From positions 62,001 through 126,000 of the forward strand of contig NZ_JAGPXN010000001.1 of assembly GCF_018070575.1 (NCBI RefSeq): a DNA stretch of 64,000 nucleotides. Direction: 5' to 3'. The notes beneath the pieces were generated by a model. That model worked only from the letters and a program-made list of their open reading frames with translations, was not told where the DNA came from and did no database searches. This stretch comes from Micromonospora sp. C31 (GTDB taxonomy: Bacteria > Actinomycetota > Actinomycetes > Mycobacteriales > Micromonosporaceae). Below are positions 34,277 through 42,398 of the stretch, piece after piece. The position numbers and the translations under genes are program-made. Every line of letters starts with the position of its first letter. The stretch's first letter is position 1.

Positions 34277-34339
34277 CTAAATGGCCGCAATGGCAGAAAT
34301 CCTGGCCAGTCAGGGATTTCTGCCATTGCGGCCATTTAG
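34277..34339. repeat. 26-bp perfect inverted repeat after the replication gene
   Basis: Arms 34277-34302 and 34314-34339 are exact complements (first bases CTAAATGGCCGCAATGG), separated by an 11-base loop that contains TGGCCA. It starts ten bases after the stop codon. It could terminate transcription, but the length and perfection also fit a replication origin, single-strand origin or transfer site. Confidence 0.85.
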
Positions 34340-34740
34340 GCCAACACCCGGCCGTCAGCTGGTTGCGGCTACCTGCTCACCGGGTTCGACTCCTTGACCC
34401 TCAGAATGCCTCCCCACACTCCGCGCATCATCCTCAAGAACAGGCCGCTTAGCTGATGACACAACGTCTCACCATGAGAGACACTGCGTGATCTCACCTG
34501 GCAGCACGTGGCTTAGGAAGGCAGTTGTGCTTGCCGGACGAACACGCCTCCAACCAGGACACACACACCCAGCGCCTCTTCGGCCTTAGGGTTGATCATT
34601 CCGCGTATGTTCCGGATCTTGCCCAGCGTGACCATTAGACGAGCAGCCCGCCGATCACGGCACGCCTCACACACGACCTGGGCACCCTGCGAAGCTCGGC
34701 AGCGATTGCCGAGATCGCTCGCTTAGAGCACTCTAGGCGG
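34340..34740. other. Lower-GC spacer before the ApeA-like gene
   Basis: No secure gene. On the minus strand about 60 codons (stop at 34513) are open and encode a short Cys-containing peptide, but it lacks a ribosome binding site. The base composition drops here and remains low through the next gene, marking a junction of differently acquired DNA. Confidence 0.4.
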
Positions 34741-36135
34741 ATGGAGTTCTTCACGGTCGATGGGATGTGGTGGCTGCCGGCCAGTCCCGAGCACCAGTTG
34801 CCGGGCACTCTAAGCTTCGATGCCGACAGCCTAGAACTGGTAGTTCATGGTTCACTTGAGCCTGCAACAGCGACATCCAGCGGCGTTTCCCTTTTCCCGA
34901 CTGAGTGGAGCACTACACCCGTAATATTTGGGCGCACCCACGAAGGCAAAGACGTCACTTTATTAGACGCTGGCGGCGCAAATTTTGTGGGGCCGGATGT
35001 AACCAAGAGCAGTTACCGAGTTGGCATGGCCCTAACAGGGTCTCACACATCCGATCGATTCGTTGAAGCCTGGTGTCAATTCGACTACCTCAACGCGTGG
35101 TCGCAGCCTCCACCCGTTACTGAGTCAGGCGGCCGATCCCACGAGTACACCCTGCGCTTCCATAACGTCGATCTTGCCGAAGCTCAACTGGAAGGCGCAG
35201 AGGTTCGGCTCACGGCGAACGTGACTGGACGGATTAAGCGAGACGAGGTGACATGCAAGCAACTCGCTTACTTCGTCGTTGCCTTTGATCCTAGCTCTAC
35301 CTCAGACGTCCTCGGCAACTGGGTTCGACCACTTCAAGACCTATTGATACTGGCCCTCGGCAAACCGGTGCGGTTGACGGAACTCCACCTAAGGTCAGAA
35401 TCCACAGGAAAACTGAATGAGGCCGCCTTCGAGGCTGTTCAGCCCGCTCCGAGCCGCCGCGACCCGGACTGGGCCTCAATCGCAGGCAATAGCGCCCCAA
35501 CCTTACTAACATTACGTGACACCCCAATACCGTTTGCAGACTTACTTCCACGGTGGTTTGACCTCCGATCTAAATTTTCGGAGGTTCTGGTGCTTCTCCA
35601 TTCGCCTCATTACGTCGGATCTATGTTTAGCGAGCACCGGTACTCTTCGGCATTCCAAAGTGCGGAAGCCCTCGCTCACGTCTTAGGCTATTCGGGTCGA
35701 GAAAAGTCAAGGGCCGAACATCGAACTCGCGTGGATCGTCTCATCCTAGCCGCACAATCCGCGGGCCTTAATGAAGACTCAGTTAGCTGGGCCGGACGGG
35801 TTCTTCGTTCACGCAACGACAAGCCGCTATCGAAGCAAATTCATGACCTTGTCGTCTCGACCGGAAGGATTGGCCAAGAGATTCTGGGCACCAGCGCCGA
35901 CTTCGGGCAAATTACTGCTAGCGCCCGCACCGGGGTATCTCACGGAGGCGCGTCTAAATCCCTCGGTGTTGTCGAACGGCATTGGTATGGGGAGGTACTG
36001 CGTTGGGTCGTGCGGGCAAAAGTGTTGATGGAACTCGGCATGCGTGAAGGGGAGATTGAGGATCGGGTTCTAGGGCGTGCAAGCTTTCGACACGCCATAC
36101 GTAACCTTGGCGAGCAATCTTCGACCGCCGTTTAA
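34741..36135 (+). CDS. apeA: ApeA-like anti-phage protein with C-terminal HEPN domain
   Basis: 464 residues. The N-terminus (GMWWLPASPEHQLPGTLSFD then LELVVHG) matches the opening of the ApeA N-terminal domain, a beta-rich domain of about 250 residues. The C-terminal ~170 residues are helical and contain ARTGVSHGG, an R-x4-H motif (Arg-Thr-Gly-Val-Ser-His) expected of a HEPN ribonuclease, before a last helical pair. ApeA was described as a single-gene HEPN defence system that acts by abortive RNA cleavage. GC content is visibly lower than in the transfer genes, so it was probably acquired separately. The ATG has no obvious binding site. Another HEPN/effector family is possible but less likely. 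Confidence 0.75.
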   Translation: MEFFTVDGMWWLPASPEHQLPGTLSFDADSLELVVHGSLEPATATSSGVSLFPTEWSTTPVIFGRTHEGKDVTLLDAGGANFVGPDVTKSSYRVGMALTGSHTSDRFVEAWCQFDYLNAWSQPPPVTESGGRSHEYTLRFHNVDLAEAQLEGAEVRLTANVTGRIKRDEVTCKQLAYFVVAFDPSSTSDVLGNWVRPLQDLLILALGKPVRLTELHLRSESTGKLNEAAFEAVQPAPSRRDPDWASIAGNSAPTLLTLRDTPIPFADLLPRWFDLRSKFSEVLVLLHSPHYVGSMFSEHRYSSAFQSAEALAHVLGYSGREKSRAEHRTRVDRLILAAQSAGLNEDSVSWAGRVLRSRNDKPLSKQIHDLVVSTGRIGQEILGTSADFGQITASARTGVSHGGASKSLGVVERHWYGEVLRWVVRAKVLMELGMREGEIEDRVLGRASFRHAIRNLGEQSSTAV

Positions 36136-36662
36136 ATGGCTCGACACTTGACGTTTGAACTGCTGCCGGCCGATCGGCCTATCAGGCAGAGGGACCAACT
36201 CGGACTGTGAGCTGCACAAACAATGGGCGTTCATGGTCACCGCTGGTCCACCTTCGATGGCCTGGTGACGACCTGGGCTTGGTCCTCATTGACGACGTGT
36301 GGGAGCCCCTTCCGGGGCTCTGACCCCTCATTTGTAGGAACTGCGCGCCTCGTCTGCCTGCGTCCGTTCACGTCGTCGACGTCGGCTGATCTTCCACGGC
36401 ATGCGCGCCCCGGTCGTCTCCGTCCGAGCCCGTTGCTGTCACCGTTGCTGTCGACAGCCGCCCCGCCCTGGGGTGGGCGCAGCGATCCTCGGACCAGCCC
36501 TGACCGAGCCCTGACCGCACCAGCCGACGGCCTTGCTTTACAAACCATCGGCTTACCAGTCACTATCACCCCGCACCTTCTGACTCAGGGCCCTCGCCGA
36601 CCCATGACCCTTTACCAACGCCGTCGGTTCGGTCATGGACTGACGGCTTCTGGAGGTAGAGC
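36136..36662. other. Spacer without a convincing gene
   Basis: Long open frames exist on both strands (about 36.2-36.7 kb) but look random: no ribosome binding sites, no recognisable domain, and they overlap each other. GGAGG just before the next gene is its ribosome binding site. Confidence 0.4.
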
Positions 36663-37007
36663 ATGCTCTTCAAAGCCATCGTCACAGTGCTGATGGTTAT
36701 TGTGGGCCTGGCTGCAATAATCTGGGTTGCCAACTGGCCCTTCAACACCCCGTGGGAGAAGGACCTCACTGCCGAGCAACGCCGGATTAATGCCGCGCAC
36801 AATCGGCGTCATCACCGCGCTGTAATACGCGGGATATTGCCCATTCTTGCCATCGTGTTCGGAATTGCATCGGTGAGCCTTTTGTCAGGCCCGAAAAGTG
36901 ATCCGTTCGCGGCGGTAGTCATGGGCGTCTGTTCGGTTGTGTGCGCCGGCGTGTTCGGTGCCCTGATCAAGAGGGGGCGCAGGCGGCGGCCTTCGACACG
37001 GCGATGA
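36663..37007 (+). CDS. Small membrane protein of unknown function
   Basis: 114 residues with three hydrophobic segments: residues 4-24 (AIVTVLMVIVGLAAIIWVA), about 58-77 (GILPILAIVFGIASVSLL) and 83-103 (FAAVVMGVCSVVCAGVFGAL), ending in a basic tail (KRGRRRRPSTRR). A basic loop lies between the first two segments. GGAGG six to seven bases before ATG supports the start. It is the last gene of the element before attR; no function can be assigned. Proximity to the ApeA-like gene allows but does not show a role in defence. Confidence 0.6.
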   Translation: MLFKAIVTVLMVIVGLAAIIWVANWPFNTPWEKDLTAEQRRINAAHNRRHHRAVIRGILPILAIVFGIASVSLLSGPKSDPFAAVVMGVCSVVCAGVFGALIKRGRRRRPSTRR

Positions 37008-37507
37008 ACTCGTTGGCTCAGAGCAGAACCTCACGCTTGTCCATCCTGGAGCGACCAGCTTGCCATCCCGTCTGCCATCGACCCGCCCTGCTGGGGAGCG
37101 GGCCGCCGCCCGGCCCGCCACGTCAAGACGGCCTTGACGGCTCGTACGGACGCTGGCGCGTCGGGCGGTGGTCTGCTCGGCTTGCCCGGGTCGATGGCGG
37201 GCGGGATGGCTCCCACCGCAACCACCCACGGACCGTGACCCGCCGGCGGATCACACCGCAGCGGCAGCGGCAGCCGCCCGCCATCGCGGACACGCAGCCG
37301 ACACCAAGCATCCAATAGCCAGTCCTACCAAACGGCGGGCTCTGCAGAGCGTCATCACGCCTCGATACACCTGAACCCGGCAACCAGGCCAACCGTGGAG
37401 CTATTTGTGGTGCGAAATGCCGGCTACCGAGGAAAGTCAGGCATACCAGGGAAGCAGTTCTCGCAGCTAGAGCAACCAGCGAAACCAAGGATCGAGATGT
37501 GAATACC
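37008..37507. other. Right end of the element without a recognised gene
   Basis: No coding sequence seen. The last 130 bases before attR are comparatively AT-rich and should contain the integrase/Xis arm sites, although I could not define repeats. Confidence 0.4.
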
Positions 37508-37551
37508 ACTTCTAATCCCAAGGCCGCAGGTTCGAATCCTGCCGGGCGCAC
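37508..37551 (+). repeat. attR, distal attachment site
   Basis: Exact copy of 20983-21026. Its right flank continues CACC, so the chromosomal tRNA terminus here reads discriminator A followed by CCA, unlike the copy at attL. Confidence 0.95.
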
Positions 37552-37683
37552 CACCTCCTGGTTGCCATCGTGTGAAGTAGGAACTCAGGAACGTCCTGCC
37601 CCCTCGGGTGGCCGCAGCGTCGCTCGGCACCGGCACCGGCACCGGCGTTGCGTGCCCGCCGACCACCGTGTTCGGATACCCCG

Positions 37684-37995
37684 GTGAAATCCGCGAAGAT
37701 GATTCTGCTCGGCACGGCCGTGGCCCTCCTTCTGCTCGGCGCGCTCTCCTTCGTGTTGCAGCCCGGTCCGCCCGAGCCGGAGTGCGCCAAGGCTGGCGCG
37801 CCGACCTCTGGTTTCGTCGACGACGACAACCGGGACTGCGCGATCACGATCGAGAGCTACGCGGAGATCAGGGACTACGAGACCTCCCCGAAGCTCTTCC
37901 GCATCGCGGGTGCCGGTCTGGTACTCGCCGGGTTGGTCGTCGGTGTGGTCGGTCTCGTCAAGCGCTCCCGCCGCCCTGGGGACACCGCCGCGTAG
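37684..37995 (+). CDS. Small membrane protein
   Basis: 103 residues with two transmembrane segments, MILLGTAVALLLLGALSFVL near the N-terminus and LFRIAGAGLVLAGLVVGVVG near the C-terminus, joined by an extracytoplasmic loop containing two cysteines (PECAKAG and RDCAITIE) that may form a disulfide. The C-terminus is basic and cytoplasmic. GTG at 37684 is proposed; ATG at 37699 is the alternative. First chromosomal gene after the element; family unknown. Confidence 0.6.
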   Translation: MKSAKMILLGTAVALLLLGALSFVLQPGPPEPECAKAGAPTSGFVDDDNRDCAITIESYAEIRDYETSPKLFRIAGAGLVLAGLVVGVVGLVKRSRRPGDTAA

Positions 37996-38251
37996 CTCCA
38001 TCGACCACCCGCCGTCGCCTCGCCCACCCGGGCAGCGGATCGGCAGCCCAACCCGGCACCACGACAGCCCGCGACTCCCGGGTCCGGCGGCGGGCGGGCC
38101 GGGGCGGCGACCCCGCCATCCACCACCTCGCCGAGATGGCGTTGCTGCGCGACCTGCACCTGCGACTCGATTGACCCCGGCGGGCACCCGGGTCGGCCCC
38201 GGGTGCCATATGCTGCGCCGGTTGTCACGGGGGCGCACGGGGGAGGACCAC

Positions 38252-39145
38252 ATGCGACGCTGGTTGGGCGTCACGGCTTCGGCTGCGCTGGTCGCGGCGG
38301 CGGTGAGCGGGTGCGGCACGCCGGTCGGCACGGACGGGGACCTGACCGACGACTGGCGTCCGGTGGCCGAGGCCCGCCAGTTCGCGCCGCGGGCCGGCGA
38401 GTGCCACGTGGTCGCCGAGCCGACCGCCTACCTCACCAGCCACCAGCCGGTCGACTGCGCGAAGGCGCACCTGGTCGAGACCTTCCACATCGGCACGTTC
38501 ACCGGCGACCTGGCCGCCCGCCCGATCCCGCCCCGCGTCGGGTCGGCGGCGATGCGGTCCGCGTTCGCCGAGTGCGACGCCAGGGCCAAGCAGTTCGTCG
38601 GCGGCGACTGGCGCGACGCCCGGCTGTCGGTGCAGGTGGCGCCCACGTCGCCGGCCGGCTGGACGGGCGGCAGCCGGTGGTACCGGTGCGACCTGTTCGA
38701 ACTCGACGCGGTGGGCGGGGCCAACGGCGACAACGACGCGGCCGTCAACCGGGCGGGCAGCCTGCGGGGCGTGCTGAAGGCGGTCACCCCGCTGCGGTAC
38801 GGCTGCGCCGAGGAGGACGGGTGGTCGAACCTGCTGGCGGTCCCGTGCACGAAGGTCCACCGCTTCGAGTACGTCGGCGTCTGGACCGCGCCCGACGTTT
38901 CCTACGCCGACGCGACGAGGGACGAGGACGCCGTGCACGCGAAGTGCCGGCCGGTCATCGCCCGCTACGCGAAGGTGCCGGTCGACGGCATGCTGCGCTA
39001 CCGCACGGGCAGCACCTACCGGTTCCCGTCGGAGGAGGCGTGGGCGCGCGGCGACCGGGGGGTGCGTTGCTGGTACTGGTCCAGCGGCAGGAAGCTGACC
39101 CGGTCGATCGCAGGTGGCGGGACGAAGGCCCTGCCGGTCGGCTGA
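38252..39145 (+). CDS. Lipoprotein with septum-formation-like domains
   Basis: 297 residues. Signal peptide with lipobox: MRRWLGVTASAALVAAAVSGC, cut here as AAAVSGC, with the lipid-modified Cys at about residue 21. The mature protein has two similar halves, each with Cys pairs and the pattern ECHVVAEPTAY...VDCAKAHLVETFHIG (first half) and YGCAEEDGWSNLLAVPCTKVHRFEYVG-like (second half), which is the repeat seen in actinobacterial septum-formation family proteins. Disulfides are likely. GGAGG precedes ATG by six bases. Located outside the membrane; function uncertain. Confidence 0.75.
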   Translation: MRRWLGVTASAALVAAAVSGCGTPVGTDGDLTDDWRPVAEARQFAPRAGECHVVAEPTAYLTSHQPVDCAKAHLVETFHIGTFTGDLAARPIPPRVGSAAMRSAFAECDARAKQFVGGDWRDARLSVQVAPTSPAGWTGGSRWYRCDLFELDAVGGANGDNDAAVNRAGSLRGVLKAVTPLRYGCAEEDGWSNLLAVPCTKVHRFEYVGVWTAPDVSYADATRDEDAVHAKCRPVIARYAKVPVDGMLRYRTGSTYRFPSEEAWARGDRGVRCWYWSSGRKLTRSIAGGGTKALPVG

Positions 39146-39294
39146 ACGGGCGTCGGCGGGGATGATGGGTTGACCGACCGGCGACACGGCGCGCACCGAG
39201 GGTGATCGCCGGCCGGCGCTCGTGCTATTCTCCGGCGTCGATCTCGCCGCACGGGCCCGATCGGGTCGTTGTCGCAGAAGGACGCCTCTCCCCG

Positions 39295-40473
39295 ATGCCG
39301 GCCGTTGCCGCCCCGAGCACGTCGCCGACCACGCTGGACACTCCGGCCGGTGGCGCGTTCGCCCTCATCTTCACCCGGATGCCGGCGCTGCTGCGGCTGA
39401 CCTGTGGCCTGGTCGGTGCGGTGGTCGCCCTGTCGGTGCGCACCCCGCCCGTCGAGCCGGCGCTGCTGGTTCCGGCCGTCGTGGCACTGACCGCCTGGTC
39501 GGTCTGGTACGCGGTCCGCGCGCTGCGGCACGGCATCGGCGGCCCGCTGGTGGTCGGCGACGTGGCCGCGACCACCGCCGCCTGCCTGGCGATGCCGGTG
39601 CTGGTGGCTCCGGAGGTGCTCCCCGGCGAGGTGAGCTGGATCGCGGTGCTGGCCAGCACCACGGTGATCAACGCGCAGTTGAGCGGCGTGGTCCGCTGGT
39701 CGGTCCCGGCTGGGCTGCTGGTGGCCGCCGCCTACGCGGCCGGCGCGCACGCCGCCGGTCAACCCGACGAGGCCGTCGCGCACGCGACGGCGCTGCTGGT
39801 GCAGACGGCCTGTGCCGCGCTGATGACGGCCGTCATGCGGCGGCGGATCGGCCGGGCCGACGACGCCTTCGTCGCGCACCAGCGGCTCACCCGGGAGGCG
39901 CTGGTGGCCCGGACCGCCCGGGACGCGGAGCGGCGGCAGAACCGGGACCTGCACGACACGGTGCTGGCCACGCTGACGATGGTCGGGCTGGGCGCCGTGT
40001 CCGGCCCGTCCGCCGCGCTGCGTGAGCGGTGCGGCGCCGACCTGCGTACCCTCACCGCGCTGGCCGACGCGCGGTCGACCCCCGCCGAGGGACCGGTGCC
40101 GCTGGACGAGCGGCTGCGGGCGGTGCGTGCCCGGCTGCCCGAGCTGCCGGTCACCACCGACCTGGCGTCCTGCGCGGTCCCCGCGCCGGTGGCGGAGGCG
40201 CTCGCCGAGAGCGCGTACGCCGCGCTGTCCAACGTGCTCCGGCACGCGCCGGGCGCCACGGCCGCGCTGCGGCTGGCCCGGGTCGACGGCACCGTCGTGG
40301 TCGAGGTCGTCGACGACGGTCCCGGCTTCGAACCGTCCGCCGTCCCGGCACACCGGTACGGACTGCGCGAGTCGGTACGCGGCCGGATGTCCTCCGTCGG
40401 TGGGCGCGCCGGAATCCGGTCCCGGCCCGGCACCGGCACCCGGGTCCGGCTGGAGTGGTCCGATGTCGACTGA
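39295..40473 (+). CDS. Sensor histidine kinase (HisKA_3-like, NarL-type partner)
   Basis: 392 residues. Six or so hydrophobic segments fill residues 20-170 with only short loops, so the sensor is membrane-embedded. The dimerisation helix carries RQNRDLHDTVLATLTMVGLG with the phospho-accepting His220. The ATPase domain has SNVLRHAPGAT (N box) and VVDDGPGFEP (G1), then GLRESVRGRMSSVGGRAGI and GTGTRVRLEW. It should phosphorylate the response regulator encoded two genes downstream. The ATG start is supported by position only; AGAAGGA lies 13 bases upstream. It overlaps the next gene by 11 bases. Confidence 0.85.
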   Translation: MPAVAAPSTSPTTLDTPAGGAFALIFTRMPALLRLTCGLVGAVVALSVRTPPVEPALLVPAVVALTAWSVWYAVRALRHGIGGPLVVGDVAATTAACLAMPVLVAPEVLPGEVSWIAVLASTTVINAQLSGVVRWSVPAGLLVAAAYAAGAHAAGQPDEAVAHATALLVQTACAALMTAVMRRRIGRADDAFVAHQRLTREALVARTARDAERRQNRDLHDTVLATLTMVGLGAVSGPSAALRERCGADLRTLTALADARSTPAEGPVPLDERLRAVRARLPELPVTTDLASCAVPAPVAEALAESAYAALSNVLRHAPGATAALRLARVDGTVVVEVVDDGPGFEPSAVPAHRYGLRESVRGRMSSVGGRAGIRSRPGTGTRVRLEWSDVD

Positions 40474-41638
40474 GGCGACGACCGTCCCGGCGAAGGCGGT
40501 GCCGGCAGCGCGTACGCCCGACGGGAGCCGCCCCCCGGTGGACCCGGCGGCGGCGGTGGCCGCCGCCTCCGACCGCGGTGCCCGGATCGTGGCGGTGGGC
40601 ATCGCGCTGGCCTGGCACGCGGCGATCGCGTTGCCCGCGGCGCTGGGCGCGTGGGCGGAGCTGGCCGCGCCGGCGGTGGTCCTCGCCGGATGGCTGCTCG
40701 TGGCGGCGGTCGGGGTGCTGGCCGGGCTCCGGCTGCTGCGCGGCGTTCCCCTGCCGGCCTGGCCGCTGGCCGCGTTGCTGCTGGTGGTCGACGCGGTGGT
40801 GTTCGCGGCGGCCGGTGAGCGGCAGCTCTTCACCGCCGCGAACTGGGCGTGGGGCACCCTCGGCTGGTTCCTGGTGGTGGTGCTGTGGGGGCGGCGGCCC
40901 GCCGGGCTCGTCGCCGTGCTGGTCGCGCACTCGCTGATCGCGCTGGCCGGGGTGCTCGGTCACGGCGCTACCGCCCCCGCCGACCTGGTCCGGTACGCGA
41001 TGTACGTCTACGCCACCTCGACGCTTCAGGTGGGGGTCTTCGTGGGCAGCACGACGATCGCGAGGCTGGCCCGGCAGCGGGCCGGCGCGGCGGCTGCCGC
41101 CCACGCGGCGGAGGCCGAGCGGGAGGCCGCCGAACGGGCCCGGCGGGAGCGGCACGCCCGGCTCACGCTGGTCAGCGGCGCCGCCGAGGAGGTGCTCGCG
41201 GAGCTGGCCGACGGCCGGGCCGACCCGGCGGACCCGGCCGTGCAGCGGCGGGCGGTGCTGGCCGCCGCCCGGCTGCGCCGGCTCATCGCCGAGTCCGACG
41301 ACGTGCCCGACCCGCTGCTGCACGAGTTGCGGGCCGCCGCCGACCTGGCGGAGCGCAACGGGCTGCCGATCGACCTGGTGACGATCGGCGATCCGCCGCC
41401 GCTGCCGGTGCGGGTGCGCCGCCGGCTGGCCGACCCGCTCACCGCGCTGTTGGCCGACGCCCGGGGCTGGGCCCGGCTGACCGTGGTCGCCGGGCCCGAC
41501 GAGGTGGTGGTCAGCCTGGTCACGCCCGACCGGGCCGGTCCCGACACCGCCGGGCCGCCGGGCGACGACGGGCGGGTGGAGTACCTCTACGAGCGGGACG
41601 GGGAGATCAGATGGGCGCAGACCCGGTGGCGGGGGTGA
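40463..41638 (+). CDS. Membrane histidine-kinase-like protein without ATPase motifs
   Basis: 391 residues. Five or six membrane segments (residues ~45-200) are followed by a charged helix (AEAEREAAERARRERHARLT) resembling a dimerisation region with a His near the expected place, and a C-terminal part aligned with the ATPase domain (LADPLTALLADARGWARLTV) in which the N box Asn and the glycine-rich G1/G2 boxes are missing. It is therefore probably a pseudokinase that pairs with the upstream kinase. Overlaps the kinase gene at its start (11 bases) and the regulator gene at its end (28 bases), so the three are one transcription unit. Confidence 0.75.
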   Translation: MSTEATTVPAKAVPAARTPDGSRPPVDPAAAVAAASDRGARIVAVGIALAWHAAIALPAALGAWAELAAPAVVLAGWLLVAAVGVLAGLRLLRGVPLPAWPLAALLLVVDAVVFAAAGERQLFTAANWAWGTLGWFLVVVLWGRRPAGLVAVLVAHSLIALAGVLGHGATAPADLVRYAMYVYATSTLQVGVFVGSTTIARLARQRAGAAAAAHAAEAEREAAERARRERHARLTLVSGAAEEVLAELADGRADPADPAVQRRAVLAAARLRRLIAESDDVPDPLLHELRAAADLAERNGLPIDLVTIGDPPPLPVRVRRRLADPLTALLADARGWARLTVVAGPDEVVVSLVTPDRAGPDTAGPPGDDGRVEYLYERDGEIRWAQTRWRG

Positions 41639-42324
41639 CCGGCGGTCGGCCGGTGGGCGTGGCGATCGTGGACGACCACCCGGTCGTCATCGAGGGCGTC
41701 CGCGTCTGGCTGGCCGCCGAGCCCCGGCTGAGGGTGCTGGCGACCGGCGACGACCCCGACGCCGTGCTGCGGGCCGCGCCCGACGCCGACGTGCTCCTGC
41801 TCGACCTGCGGCTGCACGGGCGGATGGCCCTGGACAAGCTCGCCGAGCTGAGCGCTGCCGGCCGGCGGGTGGTGGTCTACTCGGAGCACACCGACCCGCA
41901 GACGATGCTCGCCGCCCTGGACGCCGGGGCGGTCGCGTTCCTGGCCAAGCACGAGGGACGGGAACACTGCGTGGCCACGGTGCTGGCCGCCGCCAGCGAC
42001 CGGCCGTACGTGCCGCCGGCCCTCGCCGGGGCGATCGTGGGCGACCCCCGCCCGGACCGGCCCGTCCTGTCCGACAAGGAACGCGAGGCGCTGCTGCTGT
42101 GGTTCCAGTCGATGTCGAAGGCGTCGGTGGCCCGTCGGATGCAGATCAGCGAGCACACCGTCAAGCAGTACGTCGACCGGGCGCGGATCAAATACACCCG
42201 AGCGGGGCGACCGGCCGCCACGAAGGCGGCGCTGCTCGCCCGGGCGATCGAGGACGGCCTAGTCCGGCCGGAGGAGATCGGCATCTACCGGTCACAGGCT
42301 TCCTACGACCGGCCGACCCCCTAA
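41611..42324 (+). CDS. NarL/LuxR-family response regulator
   Basis: 237 residues. Receiver domain: VGVAIVDDHPVVIEGVRVWL with the acidic pair, LLLDLRLHG with the phospho-accepting Asp at about residue 65, and VVYSEHTD. The C-terminal LuxR-type helix-turn-helix is LSDKEREALLLWFQSMSKAS followed by VARRMQISEHTVKQYVDRAR. The variant FQSMSKASVARRM in place of the usual LxxGxSNxEIA pattern is a little divergent. GGGGAG precedes ATG. It overlaps the kinase-like gene by 28 bases. Target genes unknown. Confidence 0.88.
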   Translation: MGADPVAGVTGGRPVGVAIVDDHPVVIEGVRVWLAAEPRLRVLATGDDPDAVLRAAPDADVLLLDLRLHGRMALDKLAELSAAGRRVVVYSEHTDPQTMLAALDAGAVAFLAKHEGREHCVATVLAAASDRPYVPPALAGAIVGDPRPDRPVLSDKEREALLLWFQSMSKASVARRMQISEHTVKQYVDRARIKYTRAGRPAATKAALLARAIEDGLVRPEEIGIYRSQASYDRPTP

Positions 42325-42398
42325 CGGGCGTCATGACAGCCGGCCAGGGGGTCGGCGACGCTCAGGGTCAGATGCCGTCGGCACCGGAGGTCATGACG

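Larger units (their letters stand above)
20983..37551. mobile_element. Actinomycete integrative and conjugative element (AICE) in tRNA-Arg(TCT)
   Basis: The element lies between 44-bp perfect direct repeats that match the 3' half of the tRNA. The excised circle would be 16,525 bp. Modules in order: integrase next to the tRNA; cargo (secreted I36-like protein, NAD-dependent epimerase-like protein); HTH-TPR regulator and Xis; divergent small-gene pair; Nudix hydrolase; membrane and DUF3307 proteins; zinc ribbon; TraB/FtsK pump; replication candidate (DnaB-N/DUF3987); ApeA-like defence gene; small membrane protein; attR. A single FtsK-type transfer protein and no type IV secretion genes is diagnostic of AICEs, which move double-stranded DNA between mycelia. 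All core genes are intact, so it may still be mobile. Confidence 0.93.

Noticed and set aside
34513-34728. Short minus-strand ORF (about 60 codons) before the ApeA-like gene
   Set aside because: Open but without a ribosome binding site, a convincing start or a recognisable domain. Only a CxxC pair and one other Cys are seen.
36223-36693. Overlapping open frames of 110-156 codons on both strands
   Set aside because: They overlap each other, lack ribosome binding sites and have composition typical of random GC-rich sequence.
41611-42324. Response regulator as a frameshifted fusion with the preceding protein
   Set aside because: The 28-base overlap with its own GGGGAG and ATG and an intact receiver domain is normal for actinobacterial operons.
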